Shown piece after piece: positions 25,770-33,904 of a stretch of 64,000 bases of DNA. A program made the position numbers and the translations under genes. The notes below the pieces were generated by a model. The model was given only the letters and a program-made list of their open reading frames with translations. It made no database searches and had not been told where the DNA came from. The DNA is taken from assembly GCF_902499125.1 (NCBI RefSeq), contig NZ_CABVPX010000002.1, forward strand, positions 367,171 through 431,170, read 5' to 3'. The first letter of the stretch is position 1. The number at the start of each line of letters is the position of its first letter. Source of the DNA: Burkholderia arboris (GTDB lineage: Bacteria > Pseudomonadota > Gammaproteobacteria > Burkholderiales > Burkholderiaceae).

Positions 25770-26615
25770 ATGACCCACAATCTCGTCATCCAGAGTCTTG
25801 CGCCGCTGTCGGACGCCCATCACAAACCGCTGCTCGCGCTGTCGCGCGGCACCCGCATCGTGCAGACCGACGATCACGCGCTGCGCATCGAAAACGCGAA
25901 TCCGGCACAGCGCCTCGACATCGACGCGTACTGCGGCACGCATGCGCTCGATTTCGCGTTCGTCGAAGCCGGCCGCACGCTCGGCGATTTCGGGCTCGCC
26001 GTGATGGACATGGATTCGACGCTGATCACGATCGAGTGCATCGACGAAATCGCCGATTTCTGCGGGCTGAAAACGCAGGTCGCGGAGATCACCGAAGCAT
26101 CGATGCGCGGCGAGATCCGCGATTTCAACGAAAGCCTCACGCGCCGCGTCGCGCTGCTGGCCGGGCTCGACGCGCAGGCGCTCGAACGCGTGTACGAGGA
26201 ACGGCTGCAGCTGTCGCCGGGCGCCGAGACGATGCTGGCCGGCGTGAAGGCGGCCGGCATGAAGACGCTGCTCGTGTCGGGCGGCTTCACGTTCTTCACC
26301 GAGCGGCTGAAGGCGCGCCTCGGCCTCGACTACGCGCATGCGAACACGCTCGAGATCGTCGACGGCAAGCTCACCGGCAAGGTGCTCGGCGAGATCGTCA
26401 ACGCGGACGTGAAGGCGCGCCTGCTACGCGAGACGTGCGCGTCGCTCGGCCTCGAGCCGAATCGCGCGATCGCGATGGGAGACGGGTCGAACGACCTGAA
26501 GATGATGGCCGAAGCCGGGCTGTCCGTTGCGTTCCACGCGAAGCCGGTCGTGCGCGACGCGGCGACGGTCGCGTTCGATCATGTCGGCCTCGACGGGCTG
26601 CTGCGGCTGTTCTGA
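25770..26615 (+). CDS. serB: Phosphoserine phosphatase SerB
   Basis: A 281-residue HAD-superfamily phosphatase that releases L-serine from phosphoserine, the last step of serine synthesis. The nucleophile motif is MDMDSTLITIECIDE with Asp80 and Asp82. SGGFTFFTERL gives the motif-II serine, and MGDGSNDLKMM is the Mg-binding end motif. The N-terminal 70 residues form a small extra domain as in long SerB proteins. The ATG at 25770 fits the family; the open frame upstream is composition-driven. A terminator follows directly. Catalytic residues are all present. Confidence 0.95.
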   Translation: MTHNLVIQSLAPLSDAHHKPLLALSRGTRIVQTDDHALRIENANPAQRLDIDAYCGTHALDFAFVEAGRTLGDFGLAVMDMDSTLITIECIDEIADFCGLKTQVAEITEASMRGEIRDFNESLTRRVALLAGLDAQALERVYEERLQLSPGAETMLAGVKAAGMKTLLVSGGFTFFTERLKARLGLDYAHANTLEIVDGKLTGKVLGEIVNADVKARLLRETCASLGLEPNRAIAMGDGSNDLKMMAEAGLSVAFHAKPVVRDAATVAFDHVGLDGLLRLF

Positions 26616-26634
26616 TTCCGCTGCACCGCTCATG

Positions 26635-26678
26635 AAAAACGCCGGCGCGATTCAACATCGCGCCGGCGTTTTGTTTTT
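26635..26678. terminator. Bidirectional rho-independent terminator between serB and the cystathionine beta-lyase gene
   Basis: AACGCCGGCGCGAT and its complement form a 14-base stem with a five-base TCAAC loop, flanked by an A-run on the left and TTTTGTTTTT on the right. It can end transcription of both convergent genes. Confidence 0.92.
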
Positions 26679-26702
26679 ACGCGAGGCCTTCGCGGCCTGC
26701 GA

Positions 26703-27884
26703 TCAACCGAGTACGTCCTGCATCGCGCGTTCGATGTCCGCGCGCAGGTCGGCTTCGTCTTCCAGGCCAACGTAGAAACGCACCAGCGTGCCGCGATGCG
26801 GCCAGTCCGGACGCATCGACGCGACGTCGTAAGGCATCGCGAGACTGCACGCGCCGCCCCAGCTCCAGCCGATCGCGAACAGTTCGAGCGACTCGACGAA
26901 GCGGTCGATCTGCTCCGCGCTGTAGCGTTCGTCGAACACCACTGAGAACAGCCCGCCCGCGCCGGTGAAATCGCGCATGAACGACGCATGCCCCGGGCAA
27001 TCGGCGATCTGCGGATGCAGCACTGCCGCGATCTCCGGCCGTGCCTTCAGCCATTGCGCGAGCGCAAGCGCGCTCTTGCTGTGCGCATCGAAGCGCACCT
27101 GCATGCTCGGCAGGCTGCGCAGCACGAGCGAGCAATCATCGACCGACACGCCGATCCCGCAGCGCATCCGCGCGAGCTTCAGCTGCGCGTGAAGTTCCGC
27201 GTTCGCGGTGATCGTCGCGCCCATCAGCACGTCGCTGCCGCCCGACTGGTACTTGGTCAGCGCCTGCACCGAGATGTCGACGCCGTGCTCGAACGGCTTG
27301 AACGCGAGCCCGGCCGAGAACGTATTGTCGATCGCGGTGACGATGCCGCGTGCCTTCGCGGCCGCCGCGATCGCCTGCACGTCGGGCACTTCCATCGTCA
27401 CCGAGCCCGGCGACTCGATCCAGATCAGCCGCGTGTTCGGCTGGATCAGGTCGGCGATGCCGGCGCCGATCAGCGGATCGTAGAAGCGCGCAGTGATGCC
27501 GAAATCCTTCGCGAGCCAGTTGCCGAAATCCGCGTTCGGGCCGTACACGTTGTGCGGAATCAGCACGTCGTCGCCCGCTTTCACGATCCCGAAGTAGACG
27601 TTCATGATCGCCGCGAGGCCCGACGGCTGCAGCAGCGCGTGCGTGCCGCCCTCGATCTCGGCGAGCCGCTGCGCGAGCGCGAGCGACGTCGGCGTCGCGT
27701 GCAGCCCGTAACGCCACTGGTTGTCGTTGTGCCAGACGAGCGCGCGCATCGTCGCGAGATCGGGGAACACGACCGTCGACGCACGCGCGACCGGCGGCAC
27801 GAACGACCGGAAGCCTTCCGGAATGACGTCGTCGGGTTGAACGATACGGGTTTGAAGTGCGCGCTTGGGAGTGGATGCAGTCAT
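26703..27884 (-). CDS. metC: Cystathionine beta-lyase (PLP-dependent)
   Basis: A 393-residue enzyme of the Cys/Met metabolism PLP family. It cleaves cystathionine to homocysteine, pyruvate and ammonia on the way to methionine. The PLP Schiff-base lysine is Lys211 in ALTKYQSGGSDV, and Asp186 in AIDNTFSAGLAFKPF pairs with the PLP nitrogen. NDNQWRYGLHATPT at 53-66 carries the phosphate-binding Tyr/Arg. The SWGGACSLAMP segment is typical of MetC rather than gamma-lyase. The ATG at 27884 lacks a clear Shine-Dalgarno. Assignment to beta-lyase over gamma-synthase rests on overall resemblance. Confidence 0.88.
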   Translation of the reverse strand: MTASTPKRALQTRIVQPDDVIPEGFRSFVPPVARASTVVFPDLATMRALVWHNDNQWRYGLHATPTSLALAQRLAEIEGGTHALLQPSGLAAIMNVYFGIVKAGDDVLIPHNVYGPNADFGNWLAKDFGITARFYDPLIGAGIADLIQPNTRLIWIESPGSVTMEVPDVQAIAAAAKARGIVTAIDNTFSAGLAFKPFEHGVDISVQALTKYQSGGSDVLMGATITANAELHAQLKLARMRCGIGVSVDDCSLVLRSLPSMQVRFDAHSKSALALAQWLKARPEIAAVLHPQIADCPGHASFMRDFTGAGGLFSVVFDERYSAEQIDRFVESLELFAIGWSWGGACSLAMPYDVASMRPDWPHRGTLVRFYVGLEDEADLRADIERAMQDVLG

Positions 27885-27997
27885 GACAGGAAGCCGGGCA
27901 CGAGGCCGTTCGGTTGCGGAATATGTCGCTAGATTAGCCAAAATCGGCGCGGTTGGCCCGGTACAATGCGCGCCGCGCGCGCCGAGCCAGCGCGCGC

Positions 27998-28540
27998 TCA
28001 GTCGCCGGTGCGCAGGTTGACGACGCCACCCACCGTCTCGATTTCCTGCACGCGGCCGTCGCGCACCTGCAGCGCCGCGCGCTTGCCTGGCGCCAGGCGC
28101 AGCACGACCGGCTGCGGATCCGACTCATCCGAATTCATCCGGTCGGCCTTCAGTTCGCCCGTCGTGTCGAAGCGGCCGATCCACACGCCCGTGATGTTCG
28201 TGCCGTCGTTCGATTCCTCGATCTCGAGCGTATCGCCGTCGCGATCGCCCGCGAGCAGCACGACCTCGCCCGTATCGGCGAACTGGTACTCGCCGTGCAC
28301 GCCTTCCTCGTCCGTCTTCGGGCCGAGATGCACGACGATCGGCCGGTCGCCAAGCGTGCCTTCGTAGCGCGGCAGGCGGGCGAACTCGGGATTCGGCTTC
28401 AGCGGCCGCGCCGCTGCCGGTTCATCCTGCTGCACGCCCGGCGCGACGGCCTGCGCCGCGACCACGCGCGGCATCGCGAGGCCCGCTGCCAGCGCGCCTG
28501 CGACGACGAGCGCCCGTTGCCATTCCGAATATCGACCCAC
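27998..28540 (-). CDS. Secreted protein of unknown function, 180 aa
   Basis: An exported protein with an N-terminal signal sequence (ALVVAGALAAGLAMPRVVAA, cleavage near AQA at about residue 31). The mature part is acidic and beta-rich; it contains PIVVHLGPKTDEEGVHGEYQ followed by a strand rich in Asp and Glu. I know similar small proteins from Burkholderia but no function. The start is a GTG at 28540, supported by AAGGAG nine bases upstream. It is not clearly in an operon with kdgK, which lies 90 bases upstream on the same strand. Confidence 0.65.
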   Translation of the reverse strand: MGRYSEWQRALVVAGALAAGLAMPRVVAAQAVAPGVQQDEPAAARPLKPNPEFARLPRYEGTLGDRPIVVHLGPKTDEEGVHGEYQFADTGEVVLLAGDRDGDTLEIEESNDGTNITGVWIGRFDTTGELKADRMNSDESDPQPVVLRLAPGKRAALQVRDGRVQEIETVGGVVNLRTGD

Positions 28541-28630
28541 CTTGTATTGCTCCTTGCTTCAGATTCGCTCGAAAATCGCGGCGATGCCCTGCCCGTCGTG
28601 CGGGGCCGTGGCCGGCGTACGCGTGGCGCG

Positions 28631-29557
28631 TCAGCCTTGCATCAGGCGCTCCACCGCGTCGCGGTGCGGAATCGGTGCGACCGCGCCGTAGCCTGTCGTC
28701 GACAGCGCCGCCGCTGCATTCGCATAACGCGCGGCCGCGAACGGATCGTCGCCCGCGACGATCCGCGCGACGAACGCGCCGCCGAAGCAGTCGCCCGCGC
28801 CCGTCGCATCGACAGCCTCGACCGTGAAGCCCGGCACGACGCGCCGCTCGTCCGGCGTCGCGACATACGCGCCTTCCTTGCCGAGTTTCAGTGCGACGAC
28901 CTGCGGCCCGTGCTCGAGCATTGCATCGACGATCGCATCGCGATCGTTCGCGCCCGTCAGTGCCGTGACGTCGTCCCAGCTCGGCAGGCAGATGTCCGTC
29001 TGGCGCAGCGCTTCGCGCATCACCGCGCGGGCGCGCGGCAACGGCCACAGCTTCAGGCGCAGGTTCGTGTCGAAGCTGACCTTCGCGCCGTGGCTGCGCG
29101 CATGGTCGATCGCCGCGAACGCCGCGTCGCACGCGATCGTGCTGATCGCGAGGCTGATGCCCGACAGATGCACGGCCTTCGCGGTCGCGAGCGCATCGAG
29201 CGGCAGGTCGCCTGTGGCATAGCGGCTCGCTGCGGAGCCCGCGCGCAGATAGTCGAACTGGTGACCGTCGGCGCCATGCGTGACGAAATACACGCCGGTC
29301 GGCGCCGCGCGGTCGATCCGCACGTACGTCGTGTCGACGTGTTCCGCCTGCCACATGTCGGCCAGCAAGCGGCCGAACGGATCGTCGCCGATCGCCGACA
29401 CGAAGCCCGTCGACGCGCCCTGGCGCGCCGCCGCGATGCAGAAGTTCGACGTGTCGCCGCCGAAGCCCTGCAGGAATTCGGGACGGCCCGGCTGCGACTG
29501 GTTGAATTCGATCATCGCCTCGCCGAGCGCGAGGATCTCCGGAAATGCGGCGGTCAT
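28631..29557 (-). CDS. kdgK: 2-dehydro-3-deoxygluconokinase (PfkB family)
   Basis: A 308-residue ribokinase-fold sugar kinase. The N-terminal ILALGEAMIEFNQ and FGGDTSNFCIAAARQG are the first PfkB motif, as in KdgK. The C-terminal VEAVDATGAGDCFGGAFVAR carries the catalytic Asp (GAGD) and anion hole. KdgK phosphorylates 2-keto-3-deoxygluconate to KDPG, which enters the Entner-Doudoroff pathway. It begins four bases after the rimO stop codon, so it is probably cotranscribed with rimO. The sugar specificity is inferred from the N-terminal motif. Confidence 0.88.
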   Translation of the reverse strand: MTAAFPEILALGEAMIEFNQSQPGRPEFLQGFGGDTSNFCIAAARQGASTGFVSAIGDDPFGRLLADMWQAEHVDTTYVRIDRAAPTGVYFVTHGADGHQFDYLRAGSAASRYATGDLPLDALATAKAVHLSGISLAISTIACDAAFAAIDHARSHGAKVSFDTNLRLKLWPLPRARAVMREALRQTDICLPSWDDVTALTGANDRDAIVDAMLEHGPQVVALKLGKEGAYVATPDERRVVPGFTVEAVDATGAGDCFGGAFVARIVAGDDPFAAARYANAAAALSTTGYGAVAPIPHRDAVERLMQG

Positions 29558-29560
29558 CGC

Positions 29561-30922
29561 TTACACCTCGCCCCACAGATCGTGACCGTCGGCGCCCGTG
29601 ATCTTCACGGATACGAAATCGCCGACCTTGTAGCGCTTCGATGCCTTCGTCGCCGGCTCGACATAGACGACGCCGTCGATTTCCGGCGCATCGGCTGCCG
29701 TGCGGCCGATACCGCCTTCCTCGCTGACTTCGTCGATCAGCACCTTCAGCGTCTTGCCGACCTTGCGCTGGATGCGGTTCGCCGACACTTCCTCGGCGAC
29801 TTCCATGAAGCGCGCGCGGCGTTCCTCGCGAACGTCATCCGGGAGCGCGCCGTCGAGTTCGTTTGCCGTCGCGCCTTCGACCGGCGAATACGCGAAGCAG
29901 CCGACGCGATCGAGTTCCGCCTCGCGGATGAAGTCGAGCAGCGTTTCGAACTGCTCTTCCGTCTCGCCGGGGAAGCCCGCGATGAACGTGCTGCGGATCG
30001 TCAGGTCGGGGCAGATCTCGCGCCACTTCTGCACGCGCTCGAGCACCTTCTCGGCGTTCGCCGGACGCTTCATGCGCTTCAGCACTTCCGGATGCGCGTG
30101 CTGGAACGGCACGTCGAGATACGGCAGCACGTGCCCCTTGAACGGGCCTTCGGCCATCAGCGGAATCACTTCATCGACGCTCGGATACGGGTACACGTAG
30201 TGCAGGCGCACCCATGCGCCGTACTGTGCCGCGAGTTCGCCGAGCGCGGCGACCAGGTCGGTCATGCGCGTCTTGATCGGCTTGCCGTTCCAGAAGCCCG
30301 TGCGGTACTTCACGTCGACGCCGTAAGCGCTCGTGTCCTGCGAGATCACGAGCAGTTCCTTCACGCCCGACTTGAACAGGTTCTCGGCTTCCAGCATCAC
30401 TTCGGCGACCGGGCGCGACACGAGGTCGCCGCGCATCGACGGGATGATGCAGAACGTGCAACGGTGGTTGCAGCCTTCGGAGATCTTCAGGTACGCGTAG
30501 TGGCGCGGCGTGAGCTTGATGCCGGCCGCCGGCACGAGGTCGGTGAACGGGTCGTGCGGCTTCGGCAGGTGCGAATGCACAGCCTGCATCACTTCGCCCA
30601 CCGCGTGCGGGCCGGTGACGGCGAGCACCTTCGGATGGACTTCCTCGATCAGGTTCGAGCCGCTGGCGCTCGACTTCGCGCCAAGGCAGCCAGTGACGAT
30701 CACCTTGCCGTTCTCGGTCAGCGCTTCGCCGATCGCGTCGAGACTTTCCTGCACGGCTTCGTCGATGAAGCCGCAGGTGTTCACGACGACGAGGTCGGCG
30801 CCGTCGTAGGTGCCGGAGATTTCATAACCTTCGGCGCGCAGCTGCGTGATGATTTGTTCGGAGTCGACGAGCGCCTTGGGGCAGCCGAGGGATACGAACC
30901 CTACTTTGGGGGATTGGGACAT
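29561..30922 (-). CDS. rimO: Ribosomal protein uS12 methylthiotransferase RimO
   Basis: A 453-residue radical SAM methylthiotransferase that modifies Asp88/89 of ribosomal protein S12. The N-terminal UPF0004 domain has three iron-sulfur cysteines, Cys14 ([12 protein letters not shown]), Cys50 ([10 protein letters not shown]) and Cys79 (VTGCLGAKS). The radical SAM motif CNHRCTFC is at 151-158, and the C-terminal TRAM domain begins around 385. All expected cysteines are present. It leads a probable operon with kdgK. The start [16 protein letters not shown] is standard. Confidence 0.97.
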   Translation of the reverse strand: MSQSPKVGFVSLGCPKALVDSEQIITQLRAEGYEISGTYDGADLVVVNTCGFIDEAVQESLDAIGEALTENGKVIVTGCLGAKSSASGSNLIEEVHPKVLAVTGPHAVGEVMQAVHSHLPKPHDPFTDLVPAAGIKLTPRHYAYLKISEGCNHRCTFCIIPSMRGDLVSRPVAEVMLEAENLFKSGVKELLVISQDTSAYGVDVKYRTGFWNGKPIKTRMTDLVAALGELAAQYGAWVRLHYVYPYPSVDEVIPLMAEGPFKGHVLPYLDVPFQHAHPEVLKRMKRPANAEKVLERVQKWREICPDLTIRSTFIAGFPGETEEQFETLLDFIREAELDRVGCFAYSPVEGATANELDGALPDDVREERRARFMEVAEEVSANRIQRKVGKTLKVLIDEVSEEGGIGRTAADAPEIDGVVYVEPATKASKRYKVGDFVSVKITGADGHDLWGEV

Positions 30923-31569
30923 CTGGATGTGTGGGGGCGTGGCAGCAAAAGCGTGAGTTTACAGCGATTTAGGGTCCAGCAGCCTAAAACGAGTGGCTGC
31001 GGCGGCACAGGCTTTCGGCTCGGATGTGCCGTGTGGCGGACTGCCGTGCGCGAGGTCGAGTTTGATACGACCCTTTCACTACGTGACGAAGGGTATTCCG
31101 CCGACCATAAGCGACGTCTGGAAAGGCCCATTCAACGTGGTCGTGCAGGTAGATCGGGGACGGTCAGGTGCAAGACGGCCTGCGCTGATTTGTCTGGGGT
31201 CTGGGCGGCCGGAGTCGGGCCGACACTTGTTCCGCCATTGGCGCAACCCACGTAGATCGCGAATACCACGATTAGGGGCGACGCGGCGGGCGACAGCCTC
31301 GCGGCGAAGGAACGCAACACGGTTCTGCCGGTGCGCGCTCCGTACATCAGGCATCAGTGTGCAGAAGAGAAACTCGGAGGCGACCAGTTGAACGCTTTGC
31401 TGTTCGTTGCCGAGCCAAGCACGAGAATGACACCGTCGTGACAGATGCGAAATTGTCAACCGCTGATTGTCGTCGTTCATCAATACAATTTGCCTACGCT
31501 ATCGCAGCGGTAAGCCATCTTCGACAGTCATCACCGACGGCGCCCCCGCCGCGTAGCGACCGCTTGCTG
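30923..31569. other. Gene-poor stretch between rimO and the T6SS island
   Basis: About 650 bases without a gene I can defend. A minus-strand open frame at 31132-31347 would encode 71 residues with a lipobox-like IYVGC, but it has no ribosome-binding site and ends abruptly. Composition changes near 31350-31500, where A and T become more frequent. The stretch probably contains the left boundary of the secretion island and may include remnants. Confidence 0.5.
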
Positions 31570-31827
31570 TCACTCCACAAGCCACCCAGGCTCGCCCTCG
31601 ACCAAGGTGCCGCCATGGCTGGTGGTGTCACCCTGACGCGCCGCCGGCCGACCTTCGATCTCCGTGCCGGGTGAGCCGGTTTGAATCTCCGCTCCGCAAC
31701 TGATGCGGTCGCCCACGCGCGCGATCGCTCGGCCGTTAATGGCAGCGGACTCGGCGCCGCTGACGACGGTTCCGTCACCGTGGACGGGACAGCTGTGTCG
31801 GTGACCGACGAGTACGATAGGTCGCAT
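31570..31827 (-). CDS. PAAR domain protein (T6SS tip)
   Basis: An 85-residue PAAR protein, the conical cap that sharpens the VgrG spike and can carry effectors. MRPIVLVGHRHSCPVHGDGT contains the first Pro/His/Cys part, AINGRAIARVGDRISCG the middle repeat, and RQGDTTSHGGTLVEG the last, with the histidines and cysteine that bind zinc. There is no C-terminal toxin domain, so it is a plain cap. AAGGAG precedes the ATG at 31827 by eight bases. It lies at the far end of the minus arm of the secretion island, beyond decayed genes. Confidence 0.9.
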   Translation of the reverse strand: MRPIVLVGHRHSCPVHGDGTVVSGAESAAINGRAIARVGDRISCGAEIQTGSPGTEIEGRPAARQGDTTSHGGTLVEGEPGWLVE

Positions 31828-31849
31828 ATCAAGCTCCTTATGGTTTGTA

Positions 31850-32419
31850 CTACTTCTGAATATCCTGGCGCTTACTAGCGCGCAGGCGGAGACCACCGAA
31901 GATGCCGATCGCCAAGGCGGGTAATGAGGCCAAGGCGAGTTTCATAGTCACGACGGCGATGGCGAGGCCCAGACAACTGACCACGATCAGTGCGCCGAGC
32001 ACCTTGGCCAGCCACGTGCCCTAGAAATGGCTCTGCTCGATCGGCACCATTGGATGGTGCGACCGCCACGTCGCCATGGCGGGTCCAAGCGCCGCCGCGG
32101 AGGCCTTGTAGCCGGGCGTCTTGCGGTTACCGAGCAACGCCATCGTTGGCTGCTGCCGGCGCGTGAGCCGGATCAGTCCGTCCAAGGTAGATGCGGTGAT
32201 ACTGTCAAAGGTGACGGTTCCATAGCGCTTGAAGACCAAGGCGTCGGGTGTAATGTGCACCACATCTTTGGCAGGTGGGTACACCACGTGGGCCAAGATC
32301 AACGGGGTGGCGATGCAGACGATTATCAGCACCGCGATGGCAAGAAGAGGTCCGTCGGTGCGCAATGGGAATGGCACGAACATCGACACGACTAGCAGTG
32401 GAGAAAATAGCGCCATCAC
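31850..32419 (-). pseudogene. Membrane protein interrupted by an in-frame TAG
   Basis: The minus-strand frame starting near 32416-32419 (MALFSPLLVVSMFVPFPL) encodes about 131 residues with two N-terminal membrane helices and then stops at TAG 32021-32023. The same frame then continues as GTWLAKVLGALIVVSCLGLA, another clear membrane helix pair, to a stop at 31850-31852. So a single amber codon splits a protein of about 189 residues. Upstream codons in frame (TRWHQAAPV) also look coding, so the original start may be lost. It may be a relative of the immunity-type membrane proteins beside T6SS effectors. A sequencing error cannot be excluded. Confidence 0.65.
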
Positions 32420-32917
32420 CGGGGCGGCCTGGTGCCACCGAGTGTAAATAACACGTTAGGTCGGTCATTGCCCCCTTTGATCGCCGTTTCGAGGCTGGGA
32501 TTGGTCATGCGAGTGCACTCCAGAAAATAATTGATCGGCCGCTTCGAGACCGATGGGACTCCGCTCAGGCGCTTTGTGCACGTAAGCACGACGCCAGAAG
32601 CCGTGCTGCTACCACAATGCCTCGGTCAGTTCGAGGGCTGGGTAACTGCCCTATCGGCCTTCTCGGCTGAAACCACTGCACGAGGCAAATCACGCCGCCA
32701 TGCCCATGCCCCACGCGCGGTGCGCGCCGTAGCAGGCCATGGTGACGACGCTGATCTCCAGCGCGTTTCCGGTCATTCGACGTGCGGATGGCCAGTGCCA
32801 CGCCGGGTCGCTTCTTTCTGGAAAATCGCAACGCCATCTTCATCGATTCAACGCGCCAAGGCTTCCGCCGGCGGCGGTGCGCTCAACGCACCTCCTTTGG
32901 GATCGGGTTTCCGGGTA
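32420..32917 (-). pseudogene. Decayed coding remnants downstream of the DUF6708 gene
   Basis: No intact gene. A near-perfect AAAGGAGG lies at the right end, followed by a TTG-started frame (32886 down) that reads 12 codons, hits TGA at 32848-32850, and continues in the same frame as IDEDGVAIFQKEATRRG to 32773. An ATG overlapping that stop starts MTGNALEISVVTMACYGAHR, which ends after 28 residues at 32690. A third short frame, 32508 to 32416, overlaps the start of the interrupted membrane protein. The strong ribosome-binding site and stop-start overlaps suggest one or more small genes degraded by point mutations. Confidence 0.5.
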
Positions 32918-33898
32918 TCAATTCTCCCCTCCGTCCCATACGCCATCGCAAGCGTCGATGAGTTCCTTTGGCCATTTGCGGCGCGGAAGGATGCGGTCAA
33001 GCCACATATAGAAGATGTCGCCCAGCGCTATGAGCCATAAGAAAGGTGCGACGACAGGAAAGAGCGCGGGTGCCAGCAGGCGCTTCCACCAAGTGCGTGT
33101 CTGGAACATACCGAACGGATTCCACGCCTTGATGCACTCTCGCATGCTGGTGGCTCGATAGTTGTCCAGTGCCGAGGAAGGCGGCAGGGCATCCATGCCG
33201 TCTTGCATGTAGAGGCGGATGTATTCCCACACCATTGCTGCACCGTAGATGCCACGATTGAAGAAGGCCTCGTCGGCATCCTTCGTCGCAGCGATGCCGA
33301 TGCGCAGACGACCATCAGCATGTGACCTCTCCGGGTCGGCGCAGGGAAAGGCCAGGGTCAGCACACCCTCATTGACTGGCGCGCCGCCTACTGCAAAGGT
33401 GGTGACATCCTTGATATAGGCTTCCAGATGGTCCCATGACTGGCTAACTGATTTACCCTGAATGACGCAGATCACTTGACGCGTCCTTCGATTGAAGATG
33501 ATGGGCAACTGAGTGCGCCAGGGAATGAAAATCCAGGAAAAACCCAACAAGGCTAGAGCAGTCATGCCAACCGTGTGGTCCAAGCTCCCCAGATAGTGCG
33601 TCAGGGCTCCAGCGGTGTATCCCTTATGGTCGCGATCATCGACGTAAGTCAAATATTCGAAAATGGAGAACATTGCGAATGTAAAAGGAATCATTACAGC
33701 GGCCCACCAACTCATGCTACGTCTTCCACCATATATGCTGCCGAAGGCTGTACGCATGAATAGGCAGTGCTCGGTGACCTTCATAACGTTGTTGTCAGCA
33801 GCAGGCTCCACACCTAAGGGCGAGTCACCCGGGCGCAGGGCGTCAACGCGTGCGAAGAAGATGCTGCGCTCTGCCTTGGGAACTTGGTGTCGATTCAT
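32918..33898 (-). CDS. DUF6708-like membrane protein, candidate immunity protein
   Basis: A 326-residue protein with two central membrane helices near 63-83 (WWAAVMIPFTFAMFSIFEYL) and 108-128 (VGMTALALLGFSWIFIPW). A third hydrophobic stretch lies near 285-305. The C-terminal cytosolic part has RLYMQDGMDALP and a tryptophan-rich segment (ECIKAWNPFGMFQTRTWW). It resembles proteins annotated DUF6708 that occur next to T6SS effectors. It begins seven bases after the effector stop. A membrane location fits immunity to a membrane-damaging toxin, but protection is inferred only from position. Confidence 0.7.
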   Translation of the reverse strand: MNRHQVPKAERSIFFARVDALRPGDSPLGVEPAADNNVMKVTEHCLFMRTAFGSIYGGRRSMSWWAAVMIPFTFAMFSIFEYLTYVDDRDHKGYTAGALTHYLGSLDHTVGMTALALLGFSWIFIPWRTQLPIIFNRRTRQVICVIQGKSVSQSWDHLEAYIKDVTTFAVGGAPVNEGVLTLAFPCADPERSHADGRLRIGIAATKDADEAFFNRGIYGAAMVWEYIRLYMQDGMDALPPSSALDNYRATSMRECIKAWNPFGMFQTRTWWKRLLAPALFPVVAPFLWLIALGDIFYMWLDRILPRRKWPKELIDACDGVWDGGEN

Positions 33899-33904
33899 GG
33901 TCCG

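Noticed and set aside
22645..25773. Open frame of about 1040 codons across several genes on both strands
   Set aside because: It passes through a secreted protein, a dehydrogenase and a LysR gene in wrong frames and has no recognisable protein features.
27953..31255. Open frame of about 1100 codons opposite the hypothetical, kdgK and rimO genes
   Set aside because: It is antisense to well-supported genes and shows only GC-driven composition.
31132..31347. 71-residue lipoprotein-like frame on the minus strand
   Set aside because: The lipobox-like IYVGC is suggestive, but there is no ribosome-binding site and the chain ends in low-complexity sequence; kept only as a remark.
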